From contig NZ_FNZM01000009.1 in the NCBI RefSeq assembly GCF_900109265.1, positions 298,170-362,169 of the forward strand: a stretch of 64,000 nucleotides of DNA, written 5' to 3'. Numbering within the stretch: position 1 is the stretch's first letter; each line of letters starts with the position of its first letter. A program made the translations under genes and the position numbers. Positions 17,500 to 26,491 of the stretch are shown piece by piece. Below the pieces are notes generated by a model that ran no database searches, was not told where the DNA came from, and was given only the letters and a program-made list of their open reading frames with translations. Origin of the DNA: Paraburkholderia tropica (lineage in GTDB: Bacteria; Pseudomonadota; Gammaproteobacteria; Burkholderiales; Burkholderiaceae).

Positions 17500-17508
17500 A
17501 TACAATAT
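17500..17508. promoter_or_regulatory. Candidate GntR operator upstream of the GntR gene
   Basis: ATACAATAT, identical to the element at 16425-16433 upstream of oxc, placed 64 bp before the regulator's start codon inside an AT-rich promoter stretch. Confidence 0.45.
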
Positions 17509-17669
17509 ATCAGCGATATCGACAGCACTACGGGGGGTTTACGCGGAGCCTGCACGCGTCGTCGCTGATATAGACGATGACTTATATAAATCGAAAAAAA
17601 CTTTAACTATCGTTTATTGATTGGGGCTTCTACATTGGATTCACGCCTTTCGCGAACCAGGAGACAGCC

Positions 17670-18053
17670 ATGAGCCCCTCACCCGCCCGCCCGTACGGCA
17701 CCGAGCAAGAGTCAGGTTTGCACACGCAGTTGTGCGCTTTCAATTCGGCATTCGCCGAACTGGGTTTGCGGTTTCGCTGGGATGCCGCCACGCTCTATGC
17801 ACTCGCGGCGATCGAAGGCGAAGCGGCGCGTATTGCGAGCTATATCCAGACGCATCATCCGCATCTGTTGAACGCGTACAGCATCGAGTTTTTATGCGAG
17901 GCGATTCTCGGCCGCAAGAATGCGCAGGCGCCGGGCGAATGGCGTGCCGAGACCACGCTGCAGCGCGCGGCTACGAGCCAGCAGGCCGCTGCGGCAACGC
18001 GCGATGGATGGGATTGGAGCGAGCCGGGCTTGCCGGCTTTGGCAGGTGCCTGA
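17670..18053 (+). CDS. Hypothetical protein, 127 residues
   Basis: A small soluble protein whose central part (FNSAFAELGLRFRWDAATLY through about residue 80) looks like a folded helical domain, followed by a less ordered Ala/Gln/Trp-containing tail. AGGAGA lies 5 nt before the ATG, and the upstream region is AT-rich and promoter-like. I do not recognise its family. It is transcribed opposite to the oxalate block and convergent with the acyl-CoA ligase, with a long hairpin between them. Confidence 0.65.
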   Translation: MSPSPARPYGTEQESGLHTQLCAFNSAFAELGLRFRWDAATLYALAAIEGEAARIASYIQTHHPHLLNAYSIEFLCEAILGRKNAQAPGEWRAETTLQRAATSQQAAAATRDGWDWSEPGLPALAGA

Positions 18054-18089
18054 GCGCGCCTGAAGCGCTCGCCAGGGCTGAGAAAACAG

Positions 18090-18133
18090 CAAGACGCGAA
18101 CCATCTGGAAGCATCCAGACGATTCGCGTCTTG
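18090..18133. terminator. Long interrupted hairpin between convergent genes
   Basis: Outer stem CAAGACGCGAA/TTCGCGTCTTG (11 bp, perfect) and inner stem TCTGGA/TCCAGA, separated by small internal loops. It lies between the stops of the hypothetical protein and the acyl-CoA ligase and probably terminates both transcripts. Confidence 0.6.
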
Positions 18134-18156
18134 ACCGAGGCACAATCCGGCTGGCG

Positions 18157-19896
18157 TCAAGCCCGCGCGGCGGCCTCGTCTTCCTGCAGCTTGCGCCAGA
18201 GGATCTTGCCGCTGCCCGACTTCGGCAGCGTGTCGACGAACTGCACGATGCGCGGCGCCTTGTACGCCGCCATGTTTTCGTGCGCCCACGCGATGATGTC
18301 GTCTTCGTTCACGCTGCCGAACTGCTTCGGATCGAGCACGACCACGGCCTTCACCGTTTCGCCGCGCTTCGCATCCTGCGTGCCGATGATGCACACCTCC
18401 TTGATCGCCGGATGCCGGTACATCAGCGCTTCGACTTCGGCCGGCCAGACCTTGTAGCCCGACGCGTTGATCATGCGCTTGAGGCGATCAGTCATGAAGT
18501 AATAACCTTGCGCGTCGCGCCGCACGAGGTCGCCGGTACGCAGGAAACGCTTGCCGTCACGCTCGATGAACGCTTCGGCGGTCGCTTTCGCGTTGCCCCA
18601 ATAGCCGAGCATCACCTGCGGCGCGCTCATGATCAGTTCGCCCGCTTCGCCTTCGGGCACGTCCTCGAGCGTGATCGGATCGACAATGCGCGCGTCGACG
18701 TCGAACACCGGAATGCCCAGGCACTGCGGCTTCGGATTTTGCGGCGGATTGATGTGCGTGGCCGCCATCGTCTCCGACATGCCATAGCCTTCGACGAACT
18801 CAAGGCCCGTGAGATCGCGCAGCTTCTTCACGACGGCGTCCGGCATGGTCGCGCCGCCACCGCGCATCCACGCAAGACTCGACAGATCGTATTCGCCGAT
18901 ACGCGGATTCGAAATGAAATCGACCACCATCGTCGAAATCGCCTGCCAGCCGTTGATGCGGTAATGCTCGATCGCGCGCGCGGCCGCGTCGCGATCCCAG
19001 CGCGGCAGAATCACGATGGTCGAGCCGTTATAGAGCGGACTGTTCATGCCGCCCTGCATGCCGGTCACGTGAAAGAACGGCAGCACGGAAAGCTGCACGG
19101 CGTCCTGATTGCTGCCGAACCAGTTGCAGCCGCCCACCGCCGTGCACATCACCGAACGATGCGTGTGCATGCATCCCTTCGGCTTGCCGGTCGTGCCCGA
19201 GGTGTACGGCATCACGCACAGATCGTCCGGACCGGCGGTGAGCGGACCCGGCGTGCAACGCGCGGCGAGCACGTCGGCCCAATGCACGACGCCAGGCCCT
19301 TCTACCTGACGCGGCGCGCTCACGAATTCCGGCGGCGGCGACGAAGGCGTGTTCTTCAGATAATCGCTATACGTCGCGACAATCAGGTGTTGCAGCTTGC
19401 CTTCCCCCTCACCCGCCAGCGGCGCAATACGCGGATACAACTCCTGCGCGACGAAAGCCGTCGTCGCCCCGCTGTCCTCGACGTAATGCTCGAGTTCCTC
19501 GGTGAGATTCATCGGATTGACCGGCACCACGACGGCATTCGCGCGCAGAATGCCGTAGTACGCGAGCACCCATTGCGGGCTGTTCTGCACGTAGAGCAGC
19601 ACGCGGTCGCCCGCCTTCACGCCGCAGTGCTGTTGCAGATAACCGGCCACGCGCTCGGCTTCGTCCTTGAACTGCGCGAACGTGACGGGCGTGTCGTAGA
19701 AGTAGATGAAGGGCTTGTCGGGAAAGCGCGCGGCCGAAACCTCGGCGTTATAGAAGAGGTTCGTGCCGGGAATGCTCAGATGCGGCGAGAGATGTGCGGG
19801 CCAGTGCGGCGAACTGGGTGTTGTGCTGTGTGCTGCAGTGTGAGTCGCGCGGGATGCGCTTGAGTCCTGCGAAGCTGCGATGGCGGATGTGGACAT
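18157..19896 (-). CDS. Acyl-CoA ligase (AMP-forming), long-chain fatty-acid type
   Basis: A 579-residue adenylate-forming enzyme that activates a carboxylic acid with ATP and CoA. The phosphate-binding P-loop is YTSGTTGKPKG, followed by VEGYGMSETMAATH (adenine pocket), LRTGDLVRRD (hinge) and the C-terminal catalytic lysine in PKSGSGKILWRKL. The N-terminal ~35 residues are Ser/Thr/Ala-rich and non-conserved in character. The acid substrate cannot be inferred; medium- or long-chain fatty acids are only the family default. It may be co-transcribed with the SDR gene upstream on the same strand (135-bp gap containing an 8-bp tandem repeat). Confidence 0.88.
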   Translation of the reverse strand: MSTSAIAASQDSSASRATHTAAHSTTPSSPHWPAHLSPHLSIPGTNLFYNAEVSAARFPDKPFIYFYDTPVTFAQFKDEAERVAGYLQQHCGVKAGDRVLLYVQNSPQWVLAYYGILRANAVVVPVNPMNLTEELEHYVEDSGATTAFVAQELYPRIAPLAGEGEGKLQHLIVATYSDYLKNTPSSPPPEFVSAPRQVEGPGVVHWADVLAARCTPGPLTAGPDDLCVMPYTSGTTGKPKGCMHTHRSVMCTAVGGCNWFGSNQDAVQLSVLPFFHVTGMQGGMNSPLYNGSTIVILPRWDRDAAARAIEHYRINGWQAISTMVVDFISNPRIGEYDLSSLAWMRGGGATMPDAVVKKLRDLTGLEFVEGYGMSETMAATHINPPQNPKPQCLGIPVFDVDARIVDPITLEDVPEGEAGELIMSAPQVMLGYWGNAKATAEAFIERDGKRFLRTGDLVRRDAQGYYFMTDRLKRMINASGYKVWPAEVEALMYRHPAIKEVCIIGTQDAKRGETVKAVVVLDPKQFGSVNEDDIIAWAHENMAAYKAPRIVQFVDTLPKSGSGKILWRKLQEDEAAARA

Positions 19897-19949
19897 GGCG
19901 GGTTCCGTCTCCTCGAACGCGCGCCGTCGAGCGCGGCGCGCGCGTCTTG

Positions 19950-19981
19950 CAATCGGTCAATCGGTTAGTCGGCTAGTCGGC
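19950..19981 (+). repeat. Octanucleotide tandem repeat (2 + 2 copies)
   Basis: CAATCGGT occurs twice and TAGTCGGC twice, in four abutting 8-bp units. It lies 54-85 bp upstream of the acyl-CoA ligase start and just after the SDR gene. Units of this type can change copy number by slippage. Confidence 0.55.
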
Positions 19982-20031
19982 CGCGGCGTAGCGCGGACCG
20001 CCCACAATTTTACTTCGGACTACGACGCGAA

Positions 20032-20805
20032 TCAGACGATGCTCGCGCCGCCGTCGATCGCCAGATACTGGCCGGTCACGTGGCGCGACGCCGCGCTGGC
20101 AAGAAACACCACAGCGCCCTTGAGATCGCTCTCGTCGCCCAGACGCTGCAGCGGCGTATGGTCGATCACGCTCTGGCCGAGCTTGTCGAGCAGGCCCGCC
20201 GCCATTTTGGTCGGGAAAAAGCCCGGGCAGATCGCATTCACGTTGATGCCGTACTTGCCCCATTCCGCCGCGAGCGCGCGCGTAAAGTTGATCGCTGCGG
20301 CCTTCGAGGTGTTATAGGCGATGGTCTGCATCGGGCCGAGCGAGCCCTTGAGACCGGCGATCGAAGCGATGTTGATGATCTTGCCGCGCTTGCGGGCGAT
20401 CATGCTGCGCTTGCCTACTTCGCGCGCGAGAAAGAACGGCGCGTTCACGTTCAGGTTCATGACCTTGTGCCAGGCCTCGTCCGGATAATCCTCCGCCGGT
20501 GCGCCCCACGTCGCGCCCGCATTGTTCACGAGAATGTCGATCTGGCCGCACGCCGCGAGCGTTTCGTCGACGAGCTTCGTGGCCGCCTCCGGACGCTGCA
20601 GGTCGCTGACAATCGTCATCGCCTCGATTCCGCGCGCCTGAAGATGGCGCTGCGCCTCGGCGAGTTCGTCGGCCTTGCGCGCCGTGATCACGACCCGGCA
20701 GCCCATTTCACCCAGCGCCTCGGCCATCTGCAGGCCGAGCCCGCGCGAGCCGCCCGTGATGAGCGCCACCTGACCGCCCAGTTCGAACAATTCCCTGACC
20801 TGCAT
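20032..20805 (-). CDS. Short-chain dehydrogenase/reductase
   Basis: A 257-residue classical SDR. TGGSRGLG (near residues 18-25) is the glycine-rich cofactor motif, followed by NNAG, the catalytic Ser in IINIASIAGLKG and the Tyr-x3-Lys pair in YNTSKAA. An Arg in ITARKAD after beta-2 suggests NADP(H) preference. The start at 20805 is chosen because AAGGAG lies 8 nt upstream. The substrate is unknown; gluconate-5-dehydrogenase-like and 3-oxoacyl reductase-like enzymes are the nearest types by motif. It is read leftward toward the acyl-CoA ligase, so a joint role in acid or alcohol catabolism is possible. Confidence 0.9.
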   Translation of the reverse strand: MQVRELFELGGQVALITGGSRGLGLQMAEALGEMGCRVVITARKADELAEAQRHLQARGIEAMTIVSDLQRPEAATKLVDETLAACGQIDILVNNAGATWGAPAEDYPDEAWHKVMNLNVNAPFFLAREVGKRSMIARKRGKIINIASIAGLKGSLGPMQTIAYNTSKAAAINFTRALAAEWGKYGINVNAICPGFFPTKMAAGLLDKLGQSVIDHTPLQRLGDESDLKGAVVFLASAASRHVTGQYLAIDGGASIV

Positions 20806-21135
20806 GCTTGTGTCTCCTTGATGTCTGTCTGGACCGCTAAGGCCCGGATTGCCCTGAAGCCTGATTCGCGTTCCGCTTGACGGAACACGTAACGTCGAGT
20901 CGATTCTAGTCACCGCATCTGACGGCGGCAATCAGGAAAAGCACGGTCGTTCATTATCGGTGAAATTGTGCGCGGCGTGCCGCGAAGCTTGCAACGCGCG
21001 CGGATTGGCGACGGCGCGACATCCGGAAGCATGCGGTTTGAATCGCTCGCTCTCTATAAATTAGGACGTATCCGATGTGCGGCGGCGAGGCCCGTCTCTA
21101 AGCTCTTTCTCATAAACAGTGAGAATGACGCCCCC
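20806..21135. other. Divergent intergenic region, SDR / TPR-glycosyltransferase
   Basis: 330 bp between divergent genes. It should contain both promoters. I see no clear consensus hexamers and no small gene that stands out. Confidence 0.4.
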
Positions 21136-22545
21136 ATGCACTCCGACCCCGAACATCGACTCGTCGCGGCCTTCGCCGCCCATGCGCGCGCGCCGCTCGA
21201 TCCCGCCGCGCTGCTCGACATCTGCCATGCGCTGATCGGCGTGCAGCGCGACGAGCACATGCTCGCGTGGGCGGAAAAAGGACTCGCGCTCGCGCCTGGC
21301 CATGCGGGCTTCGTTCACGCGCGGGCGCGCGCGCTGCGTCTGCTCGGCGAGCACGCGCGGGCCGCGCAGACGTGGATCGATGCGGCGCAGACGCGCTGGG
21401 CGCCCCTCTTTTACGAAGCGCGACTGGGCCGCGACCTCTATCTGAGCGGCGAGACGCACCAGGCCATCGCCGTGCTGGAGCGCGCGGTCCACAGCCCGCT
21501 ACCCGACGACCAACCCGACAAGCTTCGCGCGCGCAAATGGCTGGCCGAAGCCATGCTGAGTCTCGGCGACGCGCGCGGTTTCATGCACTGGCTGTACCGC
21601 AACCAGGGCGACAGCGGCAACTTTCGCCACGCCGACGTGCCGATGTGGAACGGCCAGCGCGATCTGCGCGGCGAGCGCGTGCTCGTCACGCATCAGATGG
21701 GCTACGGCGATCAGTTCATGCTGTATGGCGCGCTGCGTCACTGGCGCGACGCCGGCGCGGAGATCATGGTGACCTGCGACGCGGCCATTCACAGCGTGCT
21801 CGAAGCCTCGCTGCCCGATTGCCGCGTCGTGGCCGCGCGCCGCCCGCTGACCGTCGCAGTGCCTATCGAGGCCGCACTGCTGCCCGACGTTCACGACTTC
21901 GCGCCGACCCAGCAGGCCACGCTGCTGCATCTGCCGCTGCTGACCGCACACGACACGGCGCGCCCCGATCCGTACTTTCCTGCCTATATCCGCGCGCCCG
22001 AGTCCGCCCGCGAGAACGGCGCAATCTGGGGCGAGGCGATGCGCGCGCAGCACCGCGGCAAGCGGCTCGTGGGCCTGTTTTGGGACTGCGCGCAACGGCA
22101 CGCCCAGACGCTGCGCAGCAAGGAGCGCAACTGGGCACGCCTGCGCAGCATGCCGCTCGACGCGCTCGAACGCCTCACGATGAACCCGGCGCTCGGCGAG
22201 CGCGTCCAGTTCGTGAGCCTGTTGCATCCGGACGTGGAAATGCATGGTGGAACGCCGCGCGGCCACGTCAGTCATTACGCGCCCGCCATCCGCACGTTCG
22301 CCGACACCACTGCGTGCATCGAGCAACTCGACGCCGTAGTGAGCGTGGACGCCGGCGTGGCCAATCTCGCGGCGATGGCCGGCAAGCCCACCGCCGTGCT
22401 CGTCAACCCGACCGGCGAATGGCGCTGGGGCAAGGACGGCGCGCACTCGCCCTGGATACGCGACGCGCACGTGTTGCGTCAGCAGACGATGGGCGACTGG
22501 TCGAACGTCATCGCCGCGACGCTCGGCTGGCTCGCGCAACGCTGA
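21136..22545 (+). CDS. TPR protein with a GT9/heptosyltransferase-like C-terminal domain
   Basis: A 469-residue protein. The first ~170 residues are TPR-like helical repeats (AWAEKGLALAPGHAGFVHAR, then similar units). The remainder resembles glycosyltransferase family 9/heptosyltransferase folds: LVTHQMGYGDQFMLYGAL, a central Rossmann-like region, and the donor-site signature VVSVDAGVANLAAMAGKPT followed by WRWG. This architecture is known for TPR-glycosyltransferases that modify proteins or cell-surface glycans; the acceptor here is unknown. The ATG at 21136 is chosen since homology-like sequence starts there; a longer reading from 20968 adds unrelated residues. It is an orphan gene with no glycan cluster around it. 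Confidence 0.75.
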   Translation: MHSDPEHRLVAAFAAHARAPLDPAALLDICHALIGVQRDEHMLAWAEKGLALAPGHAGFVHARARALRLLGEHARAAQTWIDAAQTRWAPLFYEARLGRDLYLSGETHQAIAVLERAVHSPLPDDQPDKLRARKWLAEAMLSLGDARGFMHWLYRNQGDSGNFRHADVPMWNGQRDLRGERVLVTHQMGYGDQFMLYGALRHWRDAGAEIMVTCDAAIHSVLEASLPDCRVVAARRPLTVAVPIEAALLPDVHDFAPTQQATLLHLPLLTAHDTARPDPYFPAYIRAPESARENGAIWGEAMRAQHRGKRLVGLFWDCAQRHAQTLRSKERNWARLRSMPLDALERLTMNPALGERVQFVSLLHPDVEMHGGTPRGHVSHYAPAIRTFADTTACIEQLDAVVSVDAGVANLAAMAGKPTAVLVNPTGEWRWGKDGAHSPWIRDAHVLRQQTMGDWSNVIAATLGWLAQR

Positions 22546-22886
22546 TCGCCGCGCCGCAAAGCGCTACGCACTCCAGAGCGTATCTGGGCACTCGATCCGG
22601 GTTAACCGCAATTAAAAAATTAATCTAAATACCGCTGCATCGCTTGCTCAATCCATTCAACATTCAATTATGGCTTCATTTTAATTACATTTAAATTACC
22701 AATAAAACAGAACGCTTTCATATTTCCCCATCTTTACCAGGGATTAGTACGGGTTGCGCCCGACATTCATGCAAATGTTTAATGCCGGGCGTACACTCGT
22801 ACGAAGCTCGCAGCGCGGGGCGAAGAGCCACACAGGCCATGCCCGGGAGACGAGGCATGGCGCGGGTAAGACAGGAGAAAAATGAA
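22546..22886 (+). promoter_or_regulatory. AT-rich upstream region of the MFS gene
   Basis: 341 bp with no gene. About 22608-22735 is strikingly AT-rich (runs such as AATTAAAAAATTAATC and ATTTAAATTACC) against a GC-rich background. Such tracts typically act as UP-elements or nucleoid-protein sites. No clean -35/-10 pair could be chosen among the many AT-rich options. Confidence 0.5.
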
Positions 22887-24104
22887 ATGAGCTGGACGCG
22901 AGAACAGAAAAACGTAACGATCGCAGCGTATTTGGGGTGGACGCTCGACGCATTTGATTTCTTTCTGATGGTTTTCGTTCTGAAAGATATCGCCACTGAA
23001 TTCAATACCAAAATCCCGGCTGTCGCATTTGCCATTACGCTGACGCTGGCCATGCGCCCGCTCGGCGCACTCATCTTCGGCCGGCTCGCCGACAAATACG
23101 GCCGCCGCCCCACGCTGATGATCAACATCGCGTGCTATTCACTGCTCGAACTGCTCACCGGCTTTTCGCCGAACCTCACCACCTTCATCGTCCTGCGCGC
23201 GCTGTTCGGCGTGGCGATGGGCGGCGAATGGGGCGTGGGCTCCGCGCTGACGATGGAAACCATTCCGCCGAAAGCGCGCGGCATCGTTTCCGGTCTGCTG
23301 CAGGCCGGCTATCCGAGCGGCTATCTGCTCGCCTCGGTCGTGTTCGGCGTGCTGTATCAGCATATCGGCTGGCGCGGCATGTTCTTCGTCGGCGTGCTGC
23401 CCGCGCTGCTGGTGCTTTACGTGCGCTCGCACGTTCCCGAGTCGCCGGCCTGGAAGGAAATGGAAAAGCGCGCGCGACCCACGCTGCTCTCCACGCTGCG
23501 TCACAATCTCGGCCTCTCGATCTACGCGATCGTGCTGATGACGGCGTTCAACTTCTTCTCGCACGGCACGCAGGATCTCTATCCGACCTTCCTGCGCGAA
23601 CAGCATCACTTCGATCCGCATACGGTCTCGCTCATCACCATCGTGCTGAACATCGGCGCGATCGTAGGCGGTCTGTTCTTCGGTTCGATCTCTGAGAAGA
23701 TCGGCCGCCGCAAGGCCATCTGCATCGCGGCGCTGATCGCGCTGCCGGTGCTGCCGCTGTGGGCGTTCTCGGTCACGCCGGTGATGCTCGCGCTCGGCGC
23801 CTTCCTCATGCAGATCTCGGTGCAAGGCGCGTGGGGCGTGATTCCGGTGCATCTGAACGAAATCTCGCCGGACGAAGTGCGCGCGACTTTCCCGGGTCTC
23901 GTCTACCAGCTCGGCAATCTGTTCGCGTCGGTCAACGCGACGCTGCAGGCTTCGCTGGCCGAAACGCACGATCAAAACTACGGCATGGCAATGGCGATCG
24001 TCGCCGGCACCGTGGCCATCGTCATTTCCGTGCTGATCCTGTTCAGCCGCGAACGCCGCGGCATCGACATGACGCAGACCGCGAAGCAGGTGAGCACCAC
24101 CTGA
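22887..24104 (+). CDS. MFS transporter, metabolite:H+ symporter type
   Basis: 405 residues with 12 predicted membrane helices. Helix 1 carries LGWTLDAFDFFLMVF and the loop 2-3 signature GRLADKYGRRP is a standard MFS motif. The D-x-F-D pattern in helix 1 and GGEWGVGSALTMET in helix 5 are typical of carboxylate/aromatic-acid and sialate-type proton symporters. The start is fixed by AGGAGA just upstream of the ATG at 22887. A strong terminator follows, so it forms its own unit. The substrate is probably an organic acid, but this is inference. Confidence 0.9.
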   Translation: MSWTREQKNVTIAAYLGWTLDAFDFFLMVFVLKDIATEFNTKIPAVAFAITLTLAMRPLGALIFGRLADKYGRRPTLMINIACYSLLELLTGFSPNLTTFIVLRALFGVAMGGEWGVGSALTMETIPPKARGIVSGLLQAGYPSGYLLASVVFGVLYQHIGWRGMFFVGVLPALLVLYVRSHVPESPAWKEMEKRARPTLLSTLRHNLGLSIYAIVLMTAFNFFSHGTQDLYPTFLREQHHFDPHTVSLITIVLNIGAIVGGLFFGSISEKIGRRKAICIAALIALPVLPLWAFSVTPVMLALGAFLMQISVQGAWGVIPVHLNEISPDEVRATFPGLVYQLGNLFASVNATLQASLAETHDQNYGMAMAIVAGTVAIVISVLILFSRERRGIDMTQTAKQVSTT

Positions 24105-24162
24105 GGTTAGCGAACCTTCGCGCAGGGAACGCGGCGGCGCTGCGCCGCGCGACCCGCGAACG

Positions 24163-24195
24163 AGCCGTGCCGGGCGACCGCCCGCACGGCTTTTT
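24163..24195 (+). terminator. Intrinsic terminator after the MFS gene
   Basis: A long stem (GCCGTGC with one bulge, then GGGC) pairs with GCCC-GCACGGC around a 4-nt loop, followed by T5. It starts ~60 nt after the stop. Confidence 0.85.
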
Positions 24196-24349
24196 CTTTG
24201 CCCGCACGGTTCTTGCGGCAGGCATTGCGCCCCCAGGACACACGACGACCTCCCGCGAACACGCCGCCCATAAATGGGGAAAATACGCGTAACGCTCGCG
24301 CGCCGCGCGGCGCATCATGGGAGCGCCCCGTCCCGCCCGGAGTCCACGC

Positions 24350-26125
24350 ATGACGCATCGCATGACGAACAATCTGGACAGCACGCCGCCCTTCGACAAG
24401 CCCAACACCGACGGCATCTGGTTCGCGTCGTATCCCGCAGGCGTGCCGCACGAGGTCGACGTCACGCGCTACACCTCGCTCGTTCAGTTCTTCGACGACT
24501 GCACCACGCGCTTTCGCGAGCGCGAGGCCTATGTGAGCGCAGGCTCGCCGATGACCTACGCCGCGCTCGCGCGCAAGGCCACCGCGTTCGCTTCGTGGCT
24601 GCAAGGCGCGGGCGTGATGCCCGGCGAGCGCGTGGCGATCATGCTGCCGAACACGCTGCAATATCCGGTCGCGCTGTTTGGCGCGCTCAAGGCCGGCGCG
24701 ACGGTCGTCAACGTGAATCCGCTCTACACGGCGCGCGAACTCGAACATCAGCTCAACGACAGCGGCGCGCAAACCATCGTCGTGTTCGAGAGCTTCGCGA
24801 AGACGCTCGCGGACGCGCTGCCCGGCACGCGCGTCGAGCGCATAGTCCTCACGCAACTGGGCGACCTGCTCGGCGAGGGGCTCAATCTCAAGGGCCGTTT
24901 CATCAACTTCATGCTGCGTCACGTGAAGAAAGTCGTGCCGCCCTACTCGCTGCCGCGCGCCGTCTGGTTGCTCGACGCGCTCGAACAAGGCGCGCGTGCA
25001 CCGCGTGCGCCGGTCGCCGCCGCGCGCGACGATCTCGCCTTCCTGCAATACACGGGCGGCACGACCGGCGTGGCGAAAGGTGCGATGCTCACGCACGGCT
25101 CGATTCTCGCGAACGTGCTGCAAGCAAAGGCCTGGATCGCCGACCAGTTGAACGCCGACGCCGAAACCGTGCTCACCCCGCTGCCGCTCTATCACATCTA
25201 TTCGCTCACGGTGAATGCGCTCATTTTCATGCTGCTAGGCGGACGCAACATCCTGATCGCGAATCCGCGCGACATGAAACGCGTGATGAAAACCATCCGT
25301 CACGAACGCTTCAGTTGCATCAGCGCGGTCAATACGCTCTACAACGCCTTTCTCGACAACGAGGAATTTCGCGCGCGCGACTTCTCCGGCCTCAAGCTCG
25401 CGATGGCGGGCGGCATGGCCACGCAGAAGGCCATCGCCGACCGCTTTCGCGCCGTCACCGGCAAGCCGATCGTCGAGGGTTACGGCCTGACCGAATGTTC
25501 GCCGATCGTCACGCTCAATCCCGTCGATCTCGATCACCTTCAGGATTTCGCCGGATCGATCGGCCTGCCCGCGCCGTCCACGCAGGTGCGTTTTCGTCGC
25601 GACGACGGCACGTGGGCGGGTATCGGCGAAGCGGGCGAACTGTGCGTGAAAGGCCCGCAGGTGATGCGCGGCTACTGGAACCGTCCCGATGAAACCGCCA
25701 AGGTGTTCGTGAGCGACGGCTGGCTCACGACCGGCGATATCGGCGTGATGGACGCGCGCGGTTATATCCGCCTGATCGACCGGAAGAAAGACATGATTCT
25801 CGTCTCGGGATTCAATGTTTATCCGAACGAAATCGAAGATGTGATCGCAACGCATCCCGGCGTGCGCGAAGTGGCCGCGATCGGCGTGCCCGATCCGGTG
25901 CAGGGCGAGCGCGTGAAGGTGTTCGTGGTGAGGCGCGACGCCACGCTGACCGCCGATGCCCTGATCCAGTATTGCCGCCAGCAACTGACCGGCTACAAGG
26001 TGCCGAGAATGGTGGAGTTTCGCGACGCGCTGCCGCAAAGCAATATCGGCAAAATTCTGCGGCGCGAATTGCGTGATGCCGAAATCGCCAAGCTCGAAAA
26101 AGACGATGCGTCACGAACTGGTTAG
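24350..26125 (+). CDS. fadD: Long-chain-fatty-acid--CoA ligase (FadD-like)
   Basis: A 591-residue acyl-CoA synthetase that activates fatty acids for beta-oxidation. It has the P-loop YTGGTTGVAKGAMLTH, the adenine motif EGYGLTECSPIV, the hinge LTTGDIGVMDARGY, the FadD-type signature DRKKDMILVSGFNVYPNEIE and the C-terminal catalytic lysine in PQSNIGKILRRELR. These match FadD better than the ligase at 18157 does. GGAG lies 8 nt upstream of the ATG at 24350; a second ATG four codons in is the alternative. Its last 4 bp overlap the convergent gene at 26122. Confidence 0.92.
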   Translation: MTHRMTNNLDSTPPFDKPNTDGIWFASYPAGVPHEVDVTRYTSLVQFFDDCTTRFREREAYVSAGSPMTYAALARKATAFASWLQGAGVMPGERVAIMLPNTLQYPVALFGALKAGATVVNVNPLYTARELEHQLNDSGAQTIVVFESFAKTLADALPGTRVERIVLTQLGDLLGEGLNLKGRFINFMLRHVKKVVPPYSLPRAVWLLDALEQGARAPRAPVAAARDDLAFLQYTGGTTGVAKGAMLTHGSILANVLQAKAWIADQLNADAETVLTPLPLYHIYSLTVNALIFMLLGGRNILIANPRDMKRVMKTIRHERFSCISAVNTLYNAFLDNEEFRARDFSGLKLAMAGGMATQKAIADRFRAVTGKPIVEGYGLTECSPIVTLNPVDLDHLQDFAGSIGLPAPSTQVRFRRDDGTWAGIGEAGELCVKGPQVMRGYWNRPDETAKVFVSDGWLTTGDIGVMDARGYIRLIDRKKDMILVSGFNVYPNEIEDVIATHPGVREVAAIGVPDPVQGERVKVFVVRRDATLTADALIQYCRQQLTGYKVPRMVEFRDALPQSNIGKILRRELRDAEIAKLEKDDASRTG

Positions 26126-26484
26126 TTTTCCGTATTAATTATCTGCGACGGCACATTCATCACAACGCAACGGCGTGACAGCGCGAGCCGTTCGAGCACG
26201 AAGCGCTCCGAGTCGCGCAGCGCGCACAGCACCAGCGCGCCTTCGCCGACGCACGCAAGCCGCGTGTACCACAACGCACCAATATCGTCGTCGACGGCGA
26301 ACGTCATCATGCGCGCACGCGCAGCATGACGCGCCAGCGCCACGCCGCGCGCGAGCCGCAGATCGACTACGGCAATGCGCGCGCCACGTTGCAACGCTGC
26401 CTGCGATCGACGCAAACCGATCGTGCAACAGACCGCAGACACGCCGCATGCCACACCGATGAACCTGCGCCGCTTCATCGTCAT
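26122..26484 (-). CDS. Small exported protein, unknown, last gene of the ECF operon
   Basis: 120 residues. The N-terminus KRRRFIGVACGVSAVCC resembles a Tat or Sec signal (RRRF then a hydrophobic stretch), though the twin-arginine motif is not exact. The rest is Arg/Ala/Val-rich and has no motif I recognise. It starts 7 nt after the flavoprotein gene ends, with GAGG before the ATG, so it belongs to the same transcript. It could be a periplasmic accessory of the flavoprotein. I cannot exclude a degenerate gene. Confidence 0.55.
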   Translation of the reverse strand: MTMKRRRFIGVACGVSAVCCTIGLRRSQAALQRGARIAVVDLRLARGVALARHAARARMMTFAVDDDIGALWYTRLACVGEGALVLCALRDSERFVLERLALSRRCVVMNVPSQIINTEN

Positions 26485-26491
26485 CGCCTCG

